Below are positions 16,591-24,402 of a DNA stretch of 30,944 nt, piece after piece. The stretch comes from JBBIRM01 sp037441765 (GTDB taxonomy: Bacteria; Desulfobacterota; BSN033; UBA1163): contig JBBIRM010000017.1 of the NCBI GenBank assembly GCA_037441765.1, positions 1 through 30,944 of the forward strand, written 5' to 3'. The position numbers and the translations under genes were made by a program. How positions within the stretch are numbered: the first letter of the stretch is position 1; every line of letters begins with the position of its first letter. The notes under the pieces are model-generated. The model was given only the letters and a program-made list of their open reading frames with translations, searched no databases and was not told the origin of the DNA.

Positions 16591-17598
16591 TTAAAGCGGA
16601 AGATTTGAAAATGCATTAAGGGAAAAATCTGACCGAATTCCACGTCTGAGATATTCATATCCCAAAACTCCCACCATGGCTGCATTATCTGTACAGAAAT
16701 GAGGCGAAGGGATATAGACCCTTATCTTATGATCCGAGGCTTCTTCTACCATCCTCTTCCTTAGAAGTTGATTTGCAGCCACCCCTCCTGAGAGGACTAC
16801 ACTTTTTAAACCCTGTTGTCTAACCGCTTGAAAAGTTTTTCTTATTAAAACATCTACAACCGCCTCCTGAAAGCTTGATACAATATCGGAGATAAAATTC
16901 TTGGGATACCCTCCAACTGGTTCAGGATGGGCCCTAAGATAATTGACCACAGCGGTCTTAAGCCCACTGAAACTGAAATCAAGAGAGTCTTTCCCGAGCG
17001 TAGCCCTCGGAAACCGGATGGCCTTGGGATTCCCTTCTCTCGAGAGTTTATCGATAATCGGCCCGCCTGGATAACCGAGGCCTAAGAATTTTGCCACCTT
17101 ATCAAAGGCCTCCCCTGCTGCATCGTCTCGTGTCTGACCCAATCTCTTATAATTGCCAAATCCATCTACTCTAAAGAGTGCAGTGTGTCCTCCAGAGACG
17201 ACCAATCCGATATATGGAAATCTTGGCCTCTTTTCGAGAAAAATCGCTGAAAGATGGGCTTCGAGATGGTTGATACCAACAATAGGAATACCCGTGGCAA
17301 ATGCAATCGATTTAGCAAATGAAAGGCCAACCAAAAGCGACCCTACCAACCCTGGCCCCTGTGTGACAGCGATTCCATCGATTTCCTTCAGTGTTATGCT
17401 TGCTCTCTCCAGGGCCTCCCTCACTATGGGAACAATCATTTCGATATGTTTTCTTGAAGCAAGCTCCGGAACAACCCCTCCATACTTCTGGTGAACATCA
17501 ACCTGTGAAGAAACCAGATTGGAAAGGACCTTCCTTCCATTTAAAACAACCGCTGCACTGGTATCGTCGCAGGAGGTCTCAATGGCTAAGATTCGCAT
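16591..17598 (-). CDS. tsaD: tRNA N6-adenosine threonylcarbamoyltransferase
   Basis: 335-aa Kae1/Gcp-family ATPase-fold protein that transfers threonylcarbamoyl to A37 of ANN-decoding tRNAs. It begins MRILAIETSCDDTSAAVV, has the metal-binding HLEAH (H111, H115), the SGGHTALF nucleotide loop, GEAFDKVAKFLGLGYPGGP, and the C-terminal FCTDNAAMVGVLGYE with the conserved Asp. The ATG is preceded by AAGGAG. Partners TsaB, TsaC and TsaE are not in the window. With miaB this gives two enzymes acting on the same tRNA position in the window. Confidence 0.97.
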   Translation of the reverse strand: MRILAIETSCDDTSAAVVLNGRKVLSNLVSSQVDVHQKYGGVVPELASRKHIEMIVPIVREALERASITLKEIDGIAVTQGPGLVGSLLVGLSFAKSIAFATGIPIVGINHLEAHLSAIFLEKRPRFPYIGLVVSGGHTALFRVDGFGNYKRLGQTRDDAAGEAFDKVAKFLGLGYPGGPIIDKLSREGNPKAIRFPRATLGKDSLDFSFSGLKTAVVNYLRAHPEPVGGYPKNFISDIVSSFQEAVVDVLIRKTFQAVRQQGLKSVVLSGGVAANQLLRKRMVEEASDHKIRVYIPSPHFCTDNAAMVGVLGYEYLRRGIRSDFSLNAFSNLPL

Positions 17599-17677
17599 AG
17601 CACTCCTTACTCATCTTCATTTAGAATAGAAAATACATCAAAAAGGAAAGATATTCCGGGAAGAGAAATTGTCTTCA

Positions 17678-18055
17678 TCAAATCTTTGTCAATAGGCAGG
17701 CAAGAACCATGGGTAATGGTATTAGTTCCCGTCTCAATGGGTCAAGGGACAATCCAAGGGCCTCAAGAGTAAAAGCACCCAAAAGGACACTGTCCCCCTC
17801 CTCTCCAAAAATCACATCGGCGACACCGATCCTCTCTCCATATTTAAAGAGAGCCCCTCCCTTCTTTCTGACAATCTTTGTCCCATTTGCCAAACGAAAT
17901 TCTTGTTCAGTCAATGGTTTGATTCCTAAACTCTCAAGGATCGGGGTCGGAATCACAGAATAAATAGCCCCTGAGTCAATTAAAAACTCAACCTTTACTG
18001 TCACCTCTGGGCTGGCAGGATTTCCTACTTCAATCTCTATGACTGTTAATCCCAT
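17678..18055 (-). CDS. Retropepsin-like aspartyl protease-family protein
   Basis: 125 aa. It has the single-domain retropepsin layout: FLIDSGAIYSVIP with catalytic Asp at residue 27 (DSGA in place of DTGA), a middle beta-rich part, and the second-half signature VLLGAFTLEALGLSLDP. Such bacterial clan AA proteins would act as dimers; most are uncharacterised. No signal peptide is seen, so it is probably cytoplasmic. It has a good ribosome site (AGAGGAG) and lies between the M23 lipoprotein and tsaD. The family call is good; the substrate is unknown. Confidence 0.8.
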   Translation of the reverse strand: MGLTVIEIEVGNPASPEVTVKVEFLIDSGAIYSVIPTPILESLGIKPLTEQEFRLANGTKIVRKKGGALFKYGERIGVADVIFGEEGDSVLLGAFTLEALGLSLDPLRRELIPLPMVLACLLTKI

Positions 18056-18198
18056 CTTAAACTCCTCTTAAAAGAATCTGACAATTTGTAAAGAAACTCA
18101 ATCCAGAACAAATCTTATTATAAAGACAGATACCATTTTTCGCAATTTTAAAGAATTTAAATTTGTAACCCCTCACTCAACTGTTTAATTTTTGAATT

Positions 18199-18234
18199 GA
18201 GGTCCCTGAAAAATCTAAGAATTTTTCAAACCTC
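18199..18234. repeat. Nested inverted repeat in the spacer between the M23 and retropepsin genes
   Basis: In the 210-nt AT-rich spacer 18056-18265, GAGGT (18199-18203) and ACCTC (18230-18234) enclose GAAAAAT and ATTTTTC. The stem is interrupted and mostly A-T, with no T-run following on the minus strand. I see nothing else in this spacer. Confidence 0.3.
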
Positions 18235-18265
18235 CAATGTTAACCCTTCAACTCTTTTGAATCAC

Positions 18266-18970
18266 TTATCTCAAAAAGAGAATGGGATCAATGGGTTTAT
18301 TATTTCTTCTTATTTCGAAGTGAAGATGGGGGCCTGAGGCCCTGCCTGTTTTTCCTACCTTTCCGATAATCTGTCCTCTTTCAACCCACTCCCCTTCCTC
18401 AACTAAATTGACCTGGTTATGGGCATAGATGGTGACGTATTCCTTGGAATGGCGAATGATAATAAGGTTTCCATAACCCTTAATCGTGTTACCTGAATAG
18501 ATCACCCTCCCAGCATTTGAGGCCTTAATCGGTGTTCCAACAGGAGAAGAAATGTCAATTCCCATGTGCCTTCTGGTTTCTGTTTCATCGAAGGCATCCG
18601 AAAGACTCCCTTCAACAGGCCAGATGAAGTCTAATTTTTTATAGGCAACTCTCTTCTCCTCATAAGGTCCCATAACAATATCATCAATGTAGACCTCAAC
18701 CTTTAAAACCTTATTGGCTCCTGGAATAAAAATTCTCTGTCCGACCTGAATTCTACTGTTATCCATAATACCATTGATACGGGCAACTTCCTTGATATCG
18801 ACCCCATATGTTTTGCAGATTCGATAAAGGGTTTGATGCCTTTTTACAATATGATAAACTCCTTTCGTCTCTAAGGGAGGAGGTCTTTCAACTGAAACTC
18901 TATGTCTCGCGCACCCCTGGGCGATGAGAATTACAAATAGGAATAAAACATAAAGCCCTTTGATTAACAT
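18266..18970 (-). CDS. NlpD-like lipoprotein: LysM plus M23 metallopeptidase
   Basis: 234 aa. An N-terminal lipoprotein signal ends in IAQGC (Cys 20), so the protein is likely anchored in the outer or inner membrane facing the periplasm. One LysM domain follows (about 38-84; YHIVKRHQTLYRICKTYGV to VGQRIFIPG), then an M23 endopeptidase domain (about 115-233). The zinc and catalytic residues are present: H135 and D139 (HMGID), H184, and H215/H217 (HLHFE). This makes it catalytically competent in appearance, unlike E. coli NlpD, whose LytM domain is degenerate. It would cut peptidoglycan cross-links or activate amidases. It follows pcm by 58 nt, an NlpD-type context. Confidence 0.88.
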   Translation of the reverse strand: MLIKGLYVLFLFVILIAQGCARHRVSVERPPPLETKGVYHIVKRHQTLYRICKTYGVDIKEVARINGIMDNSRIQVGQRIFIPGANKVLKVEVYIDDIVMGPYEEKRVAYKKLDFIWPVEGSLSDAFDETETRRHMGIDISSPVGTPIKASNAGRVIYSGNTIKGYGNLIIIRHSKEYVTIYAHNQVNLVEEGEWVERGQIIGKVGKTGRASGPHLHFEIRRNNKPIDPILFLR

Positions 18971-19028
18971 AGTATAATGTTCATTTAAAGATCTCTTTGA
19001 AGGACTTTTTCAGAACTCTCTTTAATGT

Positions 19029-19691
19029 TCATTCGCTTTCCCATCCATATCTACCTATCAACTTCACAAATCTGCATCCCCCTAAATCCTCTTTTTTCAA
19101 ACCCTCTTCAGTCTTTGTTACCCGAATTAAATCCTGAACATAGGCATCTCCTACAGGAATCACTAACCTTCCTCCCATTGCCAGTTGATCAATTAAGGAT
19201 TGGGGGATATTAGGAGCCCCTGCTGTAACGATGATTGCATCAAATGGGCTAACTTCAACCCATCCCAGGGTTCCATCAAAAATTTTTATTTCGAAATTGT
19301 AATATCCCAATCGATATAGTAACTCCCTTGCACGAATGGCCAGGGAACGAATTCTCTCAATAGAAAAGACCTTTTCAGCCAATTCTGCTAAAATGGCTGT
19401 CTGATATCCAGAACCTGTTCCAATCTCCAAGACCTTCTCTTTTCCCTTCAACAACAATGCCTCAGTCATCAGGGCGACCATATAGGGCTGGGAGATTGTC
19501 TGTTTCTCTCCAATGGGAAGTGGATGGTCGCTGTATGCCTGGCCCTGAAGGGCCTCTTCCACGAAGAGGTGACGGGGAACTTTTTTCATCGCCATAATGA
19601 CCCTGGGGTCTTTTATCCCCCTGGCAACAATCTGCTCCTCTACCATCTTCAATCTTGCCTTCGAATAATCGATCGCCCTCTCCTTGGCCAT
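19029..19691 (-). CDS. pcm: Protein-L-isoaspartate O-methyltransferase
   Basis: 220-aa SAM-dependent repair enzyme that methylates isoaspartyl residues of aged proteins. Motifs visible are MVEEQIVARGIKDPRVI near the N-terminus, QTISQPYMVALMTEAL, the SAM loop VLEIGTGSGYQTAILAEL, VFSIERI, and the post-I region FDAIIVTAGAPNIPQSL. It lies 6 nt after mutS and before the NlpD-like gene, so the three probably form one transcript. Confidence 0.96.
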   Translation of the reverse strand: MAKERAIDYSKARLKMVEEQIVARGIKDPRVIMAMKKVPRHLFVEEALQGQAYSDHPLPIGEKQTISQPYMVALMTEALLLKGKEKVLEIGTGSGYQTAILAELAEKVFSIERIRSLAIRARELLYRLGYYNFEIKIFDGTLGWVEVSPFDAIIVTAGAPNIPQSLIDQLAMGGRLVIPVGDAYVQDLIRVTKTEEGLKKEDLGGCRFVKLIGRYGWESE

Positions 19692-19697
19692 GGGATT

Positions 19698-22307
19698 TCA
19701 TTCATCCAGGGTCTTGGCTTTTCTCTTTAGTTCGTTGAGGACATTTAGGGCCTCAAGAGGAGTTAGACGGTTTGGATCGATCATTTCTAATTCAAGACGA
19801 ATGGGATCCGGCTGAGAAAAGAGAGATGGTTGGATGGGGCGTCCCTTTTCCTTATCCAATCTTTTGCTCATCGCAATCTTTGGCCTCCCCATTGCGTCCA
19901 GTTCTCCCTTCTCTAAATTTGAAAGGATCTCTTTGGCTCGATCAATCACCTTCTGGGGAAGGCCTGCAAGCCTTGCCACTTGAATCCCATAACTACGGCT
20001 TGAACCTCCTTCAACAATCTTTCGGAGAAAGATAATCTCATTGGCCCACTCCCTTACTGCAACATTGTAATTCTTAACTCTCTCCTTTGTCAGAGCCAAT
20101 TCTGTCAACTCATGATAATGAGTTGCAAAAAGGGTTTTCGGCCTAAGCGCAGGGTGGTCATGGAGATATTCAGCAACTGCCCAGGCAATGCTTAACCCAT
20201 CAAAGGTGCTCGTCCCCCTGCCAATCTCATCCAATAAAACAAGACTTCTTGAGGTGGCCTGGTTTAAAATACGGGCTGTCTCCATCATTTCCACCATAAA
20301 AGTACTCTGACCTCTAATGAGATTATCCATGGCCCCAATCCTTGTAAAGATTCTATCCACGACCCCTATCCGAGCCTCCCTGGCAGGGACGTAGCATCCC
20401 ATCTGTGCCATCAGTACAATGAGGGCCACCTGTCTAATGAAGGTGGATTTGCCGGCCATATTGGGACCTGTGATAATGAGGATTTGATGATCCTTCGTGT
20501 CCATCTGAACATCGTTCGGAACAAACCTTTCAGGAAGATCCATCCTCTCAAGGACTGGATGCCTTCCATCACGGATCACAATCTCATCCCCATCATCCAC
20601 GATGGGCCTCTCATAGTGGTATCGGTCTGAAACCTCCGCCATGGCAGATAGGACATCGAGCACCGCAATGGCTGATGCAGATCGCTGAAGCCTTGTTGCC
20701 TCCTCGGAAACCCTTCTACGAATCTCCTCAAAGAGCCTGTATTCCAATTGACAGATAGCCTCCTCTGCCCCTAACACCTTTGTTTCAAATTCCTTGAGTT
20801 CAGGGGTGATAAACCGCTCTGCATTGACCAAGGTCTGTTTTCTTATATAATGTGGCGGGACAAGGTGAAGATTGCTTTTTGTAACCTCGATATAATATCC
20901 AAAGACTTGATTGTATCGAACCTTTAGAGATGAAATCCCTGTCTTTCTTCTCTCCTCTGCCTCAAACTCAAGGATCCAGGATTTCCCCTTCTTCCCAATT
21001 TCTCTCAGTTCATCAAGTTCCTGATTGTAGTTGGCTTTGATAATTCCTCCCTCTTTTAGGGTCACGGGTGGGTGGTCAACGATGGAGGATTCGAGCAACT
21101 GGTATAGGTCATTAAAATCATCTATTTCTGAGAGAGATTCTTTAATGATCGGAGCAAAGAATGGTTGAAATTTGGCTTTTAAAACAGGCAGGTTCTTAAT
21201 TGAATCCCTTAACCCAACCAGGTCCCTGGGATTTGCATGTCCGAGGAAGATTCGGGAGGTCAACCTTTCGATGTCCTGGATCTCCCTTAAGAGTTCCCTT
21301 ACCTGTTTCCTCTCAACTTTCTTCTCTTTGAGTTCTCCAACTCCTTCCAGGCGACGGTCAATTTCCCGAGTGTCCAGAAGTGGGTAATTTAGCCATTGCC
21401 TGAGCATTCGACTTCCCATCGGGGTTACGGTCTGATCGAGCACCCAGAAAAGGGAACCCTTAGAGCCCTGTTCGAAGAGCGATTGGGTCAGTTCCAAATT
21501 TCTCTTCGTCACCTCGTCGATGACCATAAAATCCTGAACTTGATAAAAATGGATTTCTCGAATATAAGAGACGGGTCTTTTCTGGTTTTCCTCTGCATAA
21601 CGTAGGACCATTTCAGTGGCGAAGGCAGCAAATGGAAACTTTTTAAGATTTTCTCCTCCTTCGATACGGGTTAGGCAGGTAAAGGAATCAAATCGAGAAT
21701 CTTCTAAGAAATTAATCAATCCATCTCCAAAACTCTTTTTAAATCTCTCAAAAGAAGGATGGCCTTGAAAGGATTTGAGGGATAATACCTCTTTGGGCTC
21801 ATTTCTTAATGCCTCGCTCAGAAAAGTTTCAAATCCAGAGACCTGACAGGTCTTCAATTCCCCTGTCGAAATGTCAATGAAGGCGAGACCGAAGACCTCT
21901 CCTTCTGCACAAAACCCCATTAAATAGTGGCTCTCCCCTTTGCCCAAATGGATGGCATCGGTTGCAAGACCAGGTGTAAAGACCCGTACCACTTCCCTTT
22001 TAACGATCCCCTTAGCAAAGCGCGGATCTTCAACCTGATCACAGAGGGCAACTTTATACCCCTTCTGAAGGAGTTTTGAGATATATGTCTCAGCAGAAAA
22101 ATAAGGAACTCCACACAGTGGAACGCTATCCTGTTGGCTCTTATCTCTGGAGGTCAATGCGATGTTAAGTTCTTTTGAGGCAATTCTGGCATCCTCAAAG
22201 AACATCTCATAGAAATCACCCATTCGGAAAAAGAGGATGGAATCAGGATATTGACTTTTGATCTGAAGGTATTGCTTTATCATAGGGGTAAGGGATTTGG
22301 GAGTCAT
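19698..22307 (-). CDS. mutS: DNA mismatch repair protein MutS
   Basis: 869 aa. The mismatch-binding domain I has the Phe-x-Glu reading motif in FFRMGDFYEMFFEDA. The connector, lever and clamp domains follow, then the ABC-type ATPase with Walker A TGPNMAGKST (about residues 612-622), LLDEIGRGTSTFDGLSIAWA as Walker B/signature and FATHYHEL. A C-terminal helix-turn-helix dimer region ends the protein. The first ATG at 22307 fits the usual PMIKQYLQIKSQYPD beginning but has no obvious Shine-Dalgarno. Confidence 0.97.
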   Translation of the reverse strand: MTPKSLTPMIKQYLQIKSQYPDSILFFRMGDFYEMFFEDARIASKELNIALTSRDKSQQDSVPLCGVPYFSAETYISKLLQKGYKVALCDQVEDPRFAKGIVKREVVRVFTPGLATDAIHLGKGESHYLMGFCAEGEVFGLAFIDISTGELKTCQVSGFETFLSEALRNEPKEVLSLKSFQGHPSFERFKKSFGDGLINFLEDSRFDSFTCLTRIEGGENLKKFPFAAFATEMVLRYAEENQKRPVSYIREIHFYQVQDFMVIDEVTKRNLELTQSLFEQGSKGSLFWVLDQTVTPMGSRMLRQWLNYPLLDTREIDRRLEGVGELKEKKVERKQVRELLREIQDIERLTSRIFLGHANPRDLVGLRDSIKNLPVLKAKFQPFFAPIIKESLSEIDDFNDLYQLLESSIVDHPPVTLKEGGIIKANYNQELDELREIGKKGKSWILEFEAEERRKTGISSLKVRYNQVFGYYIEVTKSNLHLVPPHYIRKQTLVNAERFITPELKEFETKVLGAEEAICQLEYRLFEEIRRRVSEEATRLQRSASAIAVLDVLSAMAEVSDRYHYERPIVDDGDEIVIRDGRHPVLERMDLPERFVPNDVQMDTKDHQILIITGPNMAGKSTFIRQVALIVLMAQMGCYVPAREARIGVVDRIFTRIGAMDNLIRGQSTFMVEMMETARILNQATSRSLVLLDEIGRGTSTFDGLSIAWAVAEYLHDHPALRPKTLFATHYHELTELALTKERVKNYNVAVREWANEIIFLRKIVEGGSSRSYGIQVARLAGLPQKVIDRAKEILSNLEKGELDAMGRPKIAMSKRLDKEKGRPIQPSLFSQPDPIRLELEMIDPNRLTPLEALNVLNELKRKAKTLDE

Positions 22308-22410
22308 GCTAAAGATAATCTAACAAAATCTTTAAAGGTTGTAAATTGGAAGAATGTAATCTTTTTCAACCCCAGATAATAGAGATAATCTCAAGGCAGG
22401 GTATAAATAA

Positions 22411-22442
22411 AAAAAGCGCCGGCATAAAATGCCGACGCTTTT
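22411..22442 (-). terminator. Rho-independent terminator after the radical SAM gene
   Basis: A 14-bp stem (AAAAGCG, one central pair, CGGCAT; TTT loop; ATGCCG, CGCTTTT) is followed on the minus strand by a seven-T run and more A/T. The central pair is a G-U wobble in minus-strand RNA but C-A on the plus strand, so it works for the radical SAM transcript. It lies 26 nt after the stop codon and separates this unit from mutS. Confidence 0.92.
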
Positions 22443-22468
22443 AGTCGTCTAAGTCTTCAATATATAAC

Positions 22469-23890
22469 TTATGAACCTGAGCTCATCATCATCGTGGCTC
22501 CAATACCTGCAGATGCACAACTGCTTGTAGTAGTGGACTTTTTAAGATATTCCTCCCTCCACACCCGGTCAGCAAGCACAGCAAATCTCGCCGCATAGGC
22601 ATCCATCTCTTCTTTCATGGTGGTAACCACTTCCTCTGCTCCTGGATGAGTAAAGTAGGGACGAGTTTCTTCAATCACCTCTCTGTATCGCTCAGGGTTA
22701 TCAATGATCATACAGGGCCTAAGATGATTCTCATTGTGTGGCTGCCTTTTTCGGATAGCCCTAAAGAGGGGACTATTGAGTGCCTCAGCCAAAGAGACGT
22801 CCTTTATATTATGCATTGCCACATGGGTATAAACACAGGGCTCCACATCCCCATTGGCATTGATATGGAAATATCTCCTCCCTCCGGCAATACAGCCCTG
22901 CACATGTGGACCATCATTCCAAAAATCGAGGATGAACATGGGTTTGGTTCTCCTGAAATATTTGACCTGTTTTCTGAGGTGATTTCGTTGTTCTGGTGTG
23001 ACCATCAGGTTGATATCGCCCTGCCCATTGACAGGAAGGTAAAGAAAATACATCTGGGCTACAATTCCTTTTTTCAAGAGCATATCAATCCATTCTTCAG
23101 AGGAGACCACATAGACATTATCCTTCGTTACAGTTGCTGAGGCTCCGAATAGAACATGAGCCTCCCTTAGATGATCCATCGCCTCCATGATCTTTTTAAA
23201 GACCCCAGGGCCTCTCCATCTATCTGTTTCTTCCTCATAACCTTCACAACTCACTACCACCATTGCATTTCCTAAATCCCTGATCCTTTCTGCCTTCTCC
23301 CTCGTCATCAAGGTCCCATTGGTGTATACCTGAAAAAAGATCTGTGGATGCTCCTCAATCATCTGAAAGAGATGCGGATAGATAAAAGGCTCTCCTCCAA
23401 GCACAGTTACAAAATGAAGGCCGATCTCCATACATTCTTTTAGGATTCTTTTGACAAGGTCATAAGGTAACCCTGGATGCCTCTGGTACCCCAGAGTATA
23501 GCATCCCTTACATCTCAAATTACATTGCCAGGTAGGGCTAAGAATCATCACAAATGGAGGTCGAAAACCATATTCTTTCTCAAACTGATCTCTTTTTTTA
23601 TTGCCTAAAAACCAGGCATTGTGGAAAAGGGTGTTGAAAACAATCGCCCTGTTTTTTGGAGGAAGATATTCAAGGATTCCTCGAAAAAATTTTTTGGCAG
23701 GGTGTTTTGGGTCCTTAAGATATGCCCTGATTCCCCGGATTGCCCCCAAGATTTCCTGATCCGAAGTTAGCCGTTCTGCCAGATAGGTCAATTGAACTAA
23801 CCTCTCATCCGAAACCCTGTTTAGGAGTTCAACAATCATCTTAGAGGCTTGGTACCCAGAAAAATTTTGAATCTGCTCTGTAAATCCCAT
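22469..23890 (-). CDS. Radical SAM protein with auxiliary-cluster-like cysteines and unusual C-terminal tail
   Basis: 473 aa of unknown function. The SAM cluster is C123, C127, C130 (WQCNLRCKGCY), followed by VLGGEPF and YTNGT strands of the barrel. After the barrel, GCIAGGRRYFHINANGDVEPC and a later RPC give a set of cysteines resembling a reduced SPASM/Twitch site. Residues 1-110 are a helical N-terminal region outside the core. The last 24 residues (450-473) are low complexity: seven Ser, four Thr, three consecutive Met and one Cys. A strong GGAGGAG ribosome site precedes the ATG. A 46-aa membrane microprotein is encoded just upstream and a terminator follows. SPASM-type enzymes often modify peptides or activate sulfatases; that is family knowledge, and no substrate is recognised here. 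Confidence 0.85.
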   Translation of the reverse strand: MGFTEQIQNFSGYQASKMIVELLNRVSDERLVQLTYLAERLTSDQEILGAIRGIRAYLKDPKHPAKKFFRGILEYLPPKNRAIVFNTLFHNAWFLGNKKRDQFEKEYGFRPPFVMILSPTWQCNLRCKGCYTLGYQRHPGLPYDLVKRILKECMEIGLHFVTVLGGEPFIYPHLFQMIEEHPQIFFQVYTNGTLMTREKAERIRDLGNAMVVVSCEGYEEETDRWRGPGVFKKIMEAMDHLREAHVLFGASATVTKDNVYVVSSEEWIDMLLKKGIVAQMYFLYLPVNGQGDINLMVTPEQRNHLRKQVKYFRRTKPMFILDFWNDGPHVQGCIAGGRRYFHINANGDVEPCVYTHVAMHNIKDVSLAEALNSPLFRAIRKRQPHNENHLRPCMIIDNPERYREVIEETRPYFTHPGAEEVVTTMKEEMDAYAARFAVLADRVWREEYLKKSTTTSSCASAGIGATMMMSSGS

Positions 23891-23914
23891 CTCTCTCCTC
23901 CTGCTAAGATTCTT

Positions 23915-24055
23915 TCAGCCTTGTATCGCTGTCCAAAACCCCAAAATGGCAATTGCAATCCCCACCACCAACTCATTAATTAAGTTGCCATTTATGGTGA
24001 AGGAAGCAATGATAAGCCAAATTCCTAAAAGGCCAATAAACCAGTTACGCCACAT
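23915..24055 (-). CDS. Small SPW-repeat-like membrane protein (46 aa)
   Basis: The open frame encodes MWRNWFIGLLGIWLIIASF, then about five polar residues, then a second hydrophobic segment VVGIAIAILGFWTAIQG. Two transmembrane helices, tryptophans at helix ends and the pattern W-x(2)-W-x(4)-LG-x-W-L-I match one SPW repeat. The stop is 24 nt before the radical SAM ATG, so the two would be co-transcribed. There is no clear Shine-Dalgarno before the ATG, which is the main reason for doubt. Confidence 0.6.
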   Translation of the reverse strand: MWRNWFIGLLGIWLIIASFTINGNLINELVVGIAIAILGFWTAIQG

Positions 24056-24402
24056 CAAAACAATTTTTAGAGCAATTTCTATACCACAAATGTTTTTTTA
24101 AATATGTGGATTATTATTAAAACCTCTTTAATATCATATACTTATAATCTATCTAAAAACTTAGGTCTATTGGTTGGGGGAAAATAATTCTATATCTGAG
24201 AATTTTCCCTTCGCAGTTTAAAAGGTGAGGAAATTGGTTTTTAAAAACAGGGTATTAGATGCGAACATTTTTTTCGCATTTTTATGCCTTTTTAACGCAA
24301 TTTTCTTTAATTTACAATAATTGTAAGGTCGAGGAAACCTTATAAGGATTTAAAAGGAAAGATGTCACCGTTTCTAAGTCGAAGGTTCAAAGATGAGATT
24401 TT
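24056..24402. other. 347-nt gene-free, palindrome-rich spacer
   Basis: This AT-rich stretch between the response regulator and the microprotein has no convincing gene. It holds several dyads: CCTTATAAGG (24338-24347), TTACAATAATTGTAA (24312-24326), and ATGCGAA/TTCGCAT with a T-run on the plus strand (24259-24279). A candidate promoter for the microprotein-radical SAM unit is at its low end (24071-24086). The spacing of the dyads, about 175-275 nt upstream of that promoter, is within reach of enhancer-bound activators. Confidence 0.6.
24071..24086 (-). promoter_or_regulatory. Candidate sigma-54 (-24/-12) promoter, or extended -10
   Basis: On the minus strand TGGTATAGAAATTGCT contains GG, ten bases, then GC, and keeps the TGG and TTGCT halves of the sigma-54 consensus; the inner -24 bases are weak. 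Predicted transcription would begin near 24060, only about 5 nt before the microprotein ATG. Alternatively TGGTATAGA is an extended -10 for sigma-70. The choice cannot be made from sequence. Confidence 0.4.

Noticed and set aside
24259..24285. Terminator for the response regulator gene
   Set aside because: The hairpin ATGCGAA/TTCGCAT has its T-run on the plus strand, the wrong direction for the minus-strand gene; there is no plus-strand gene to end.
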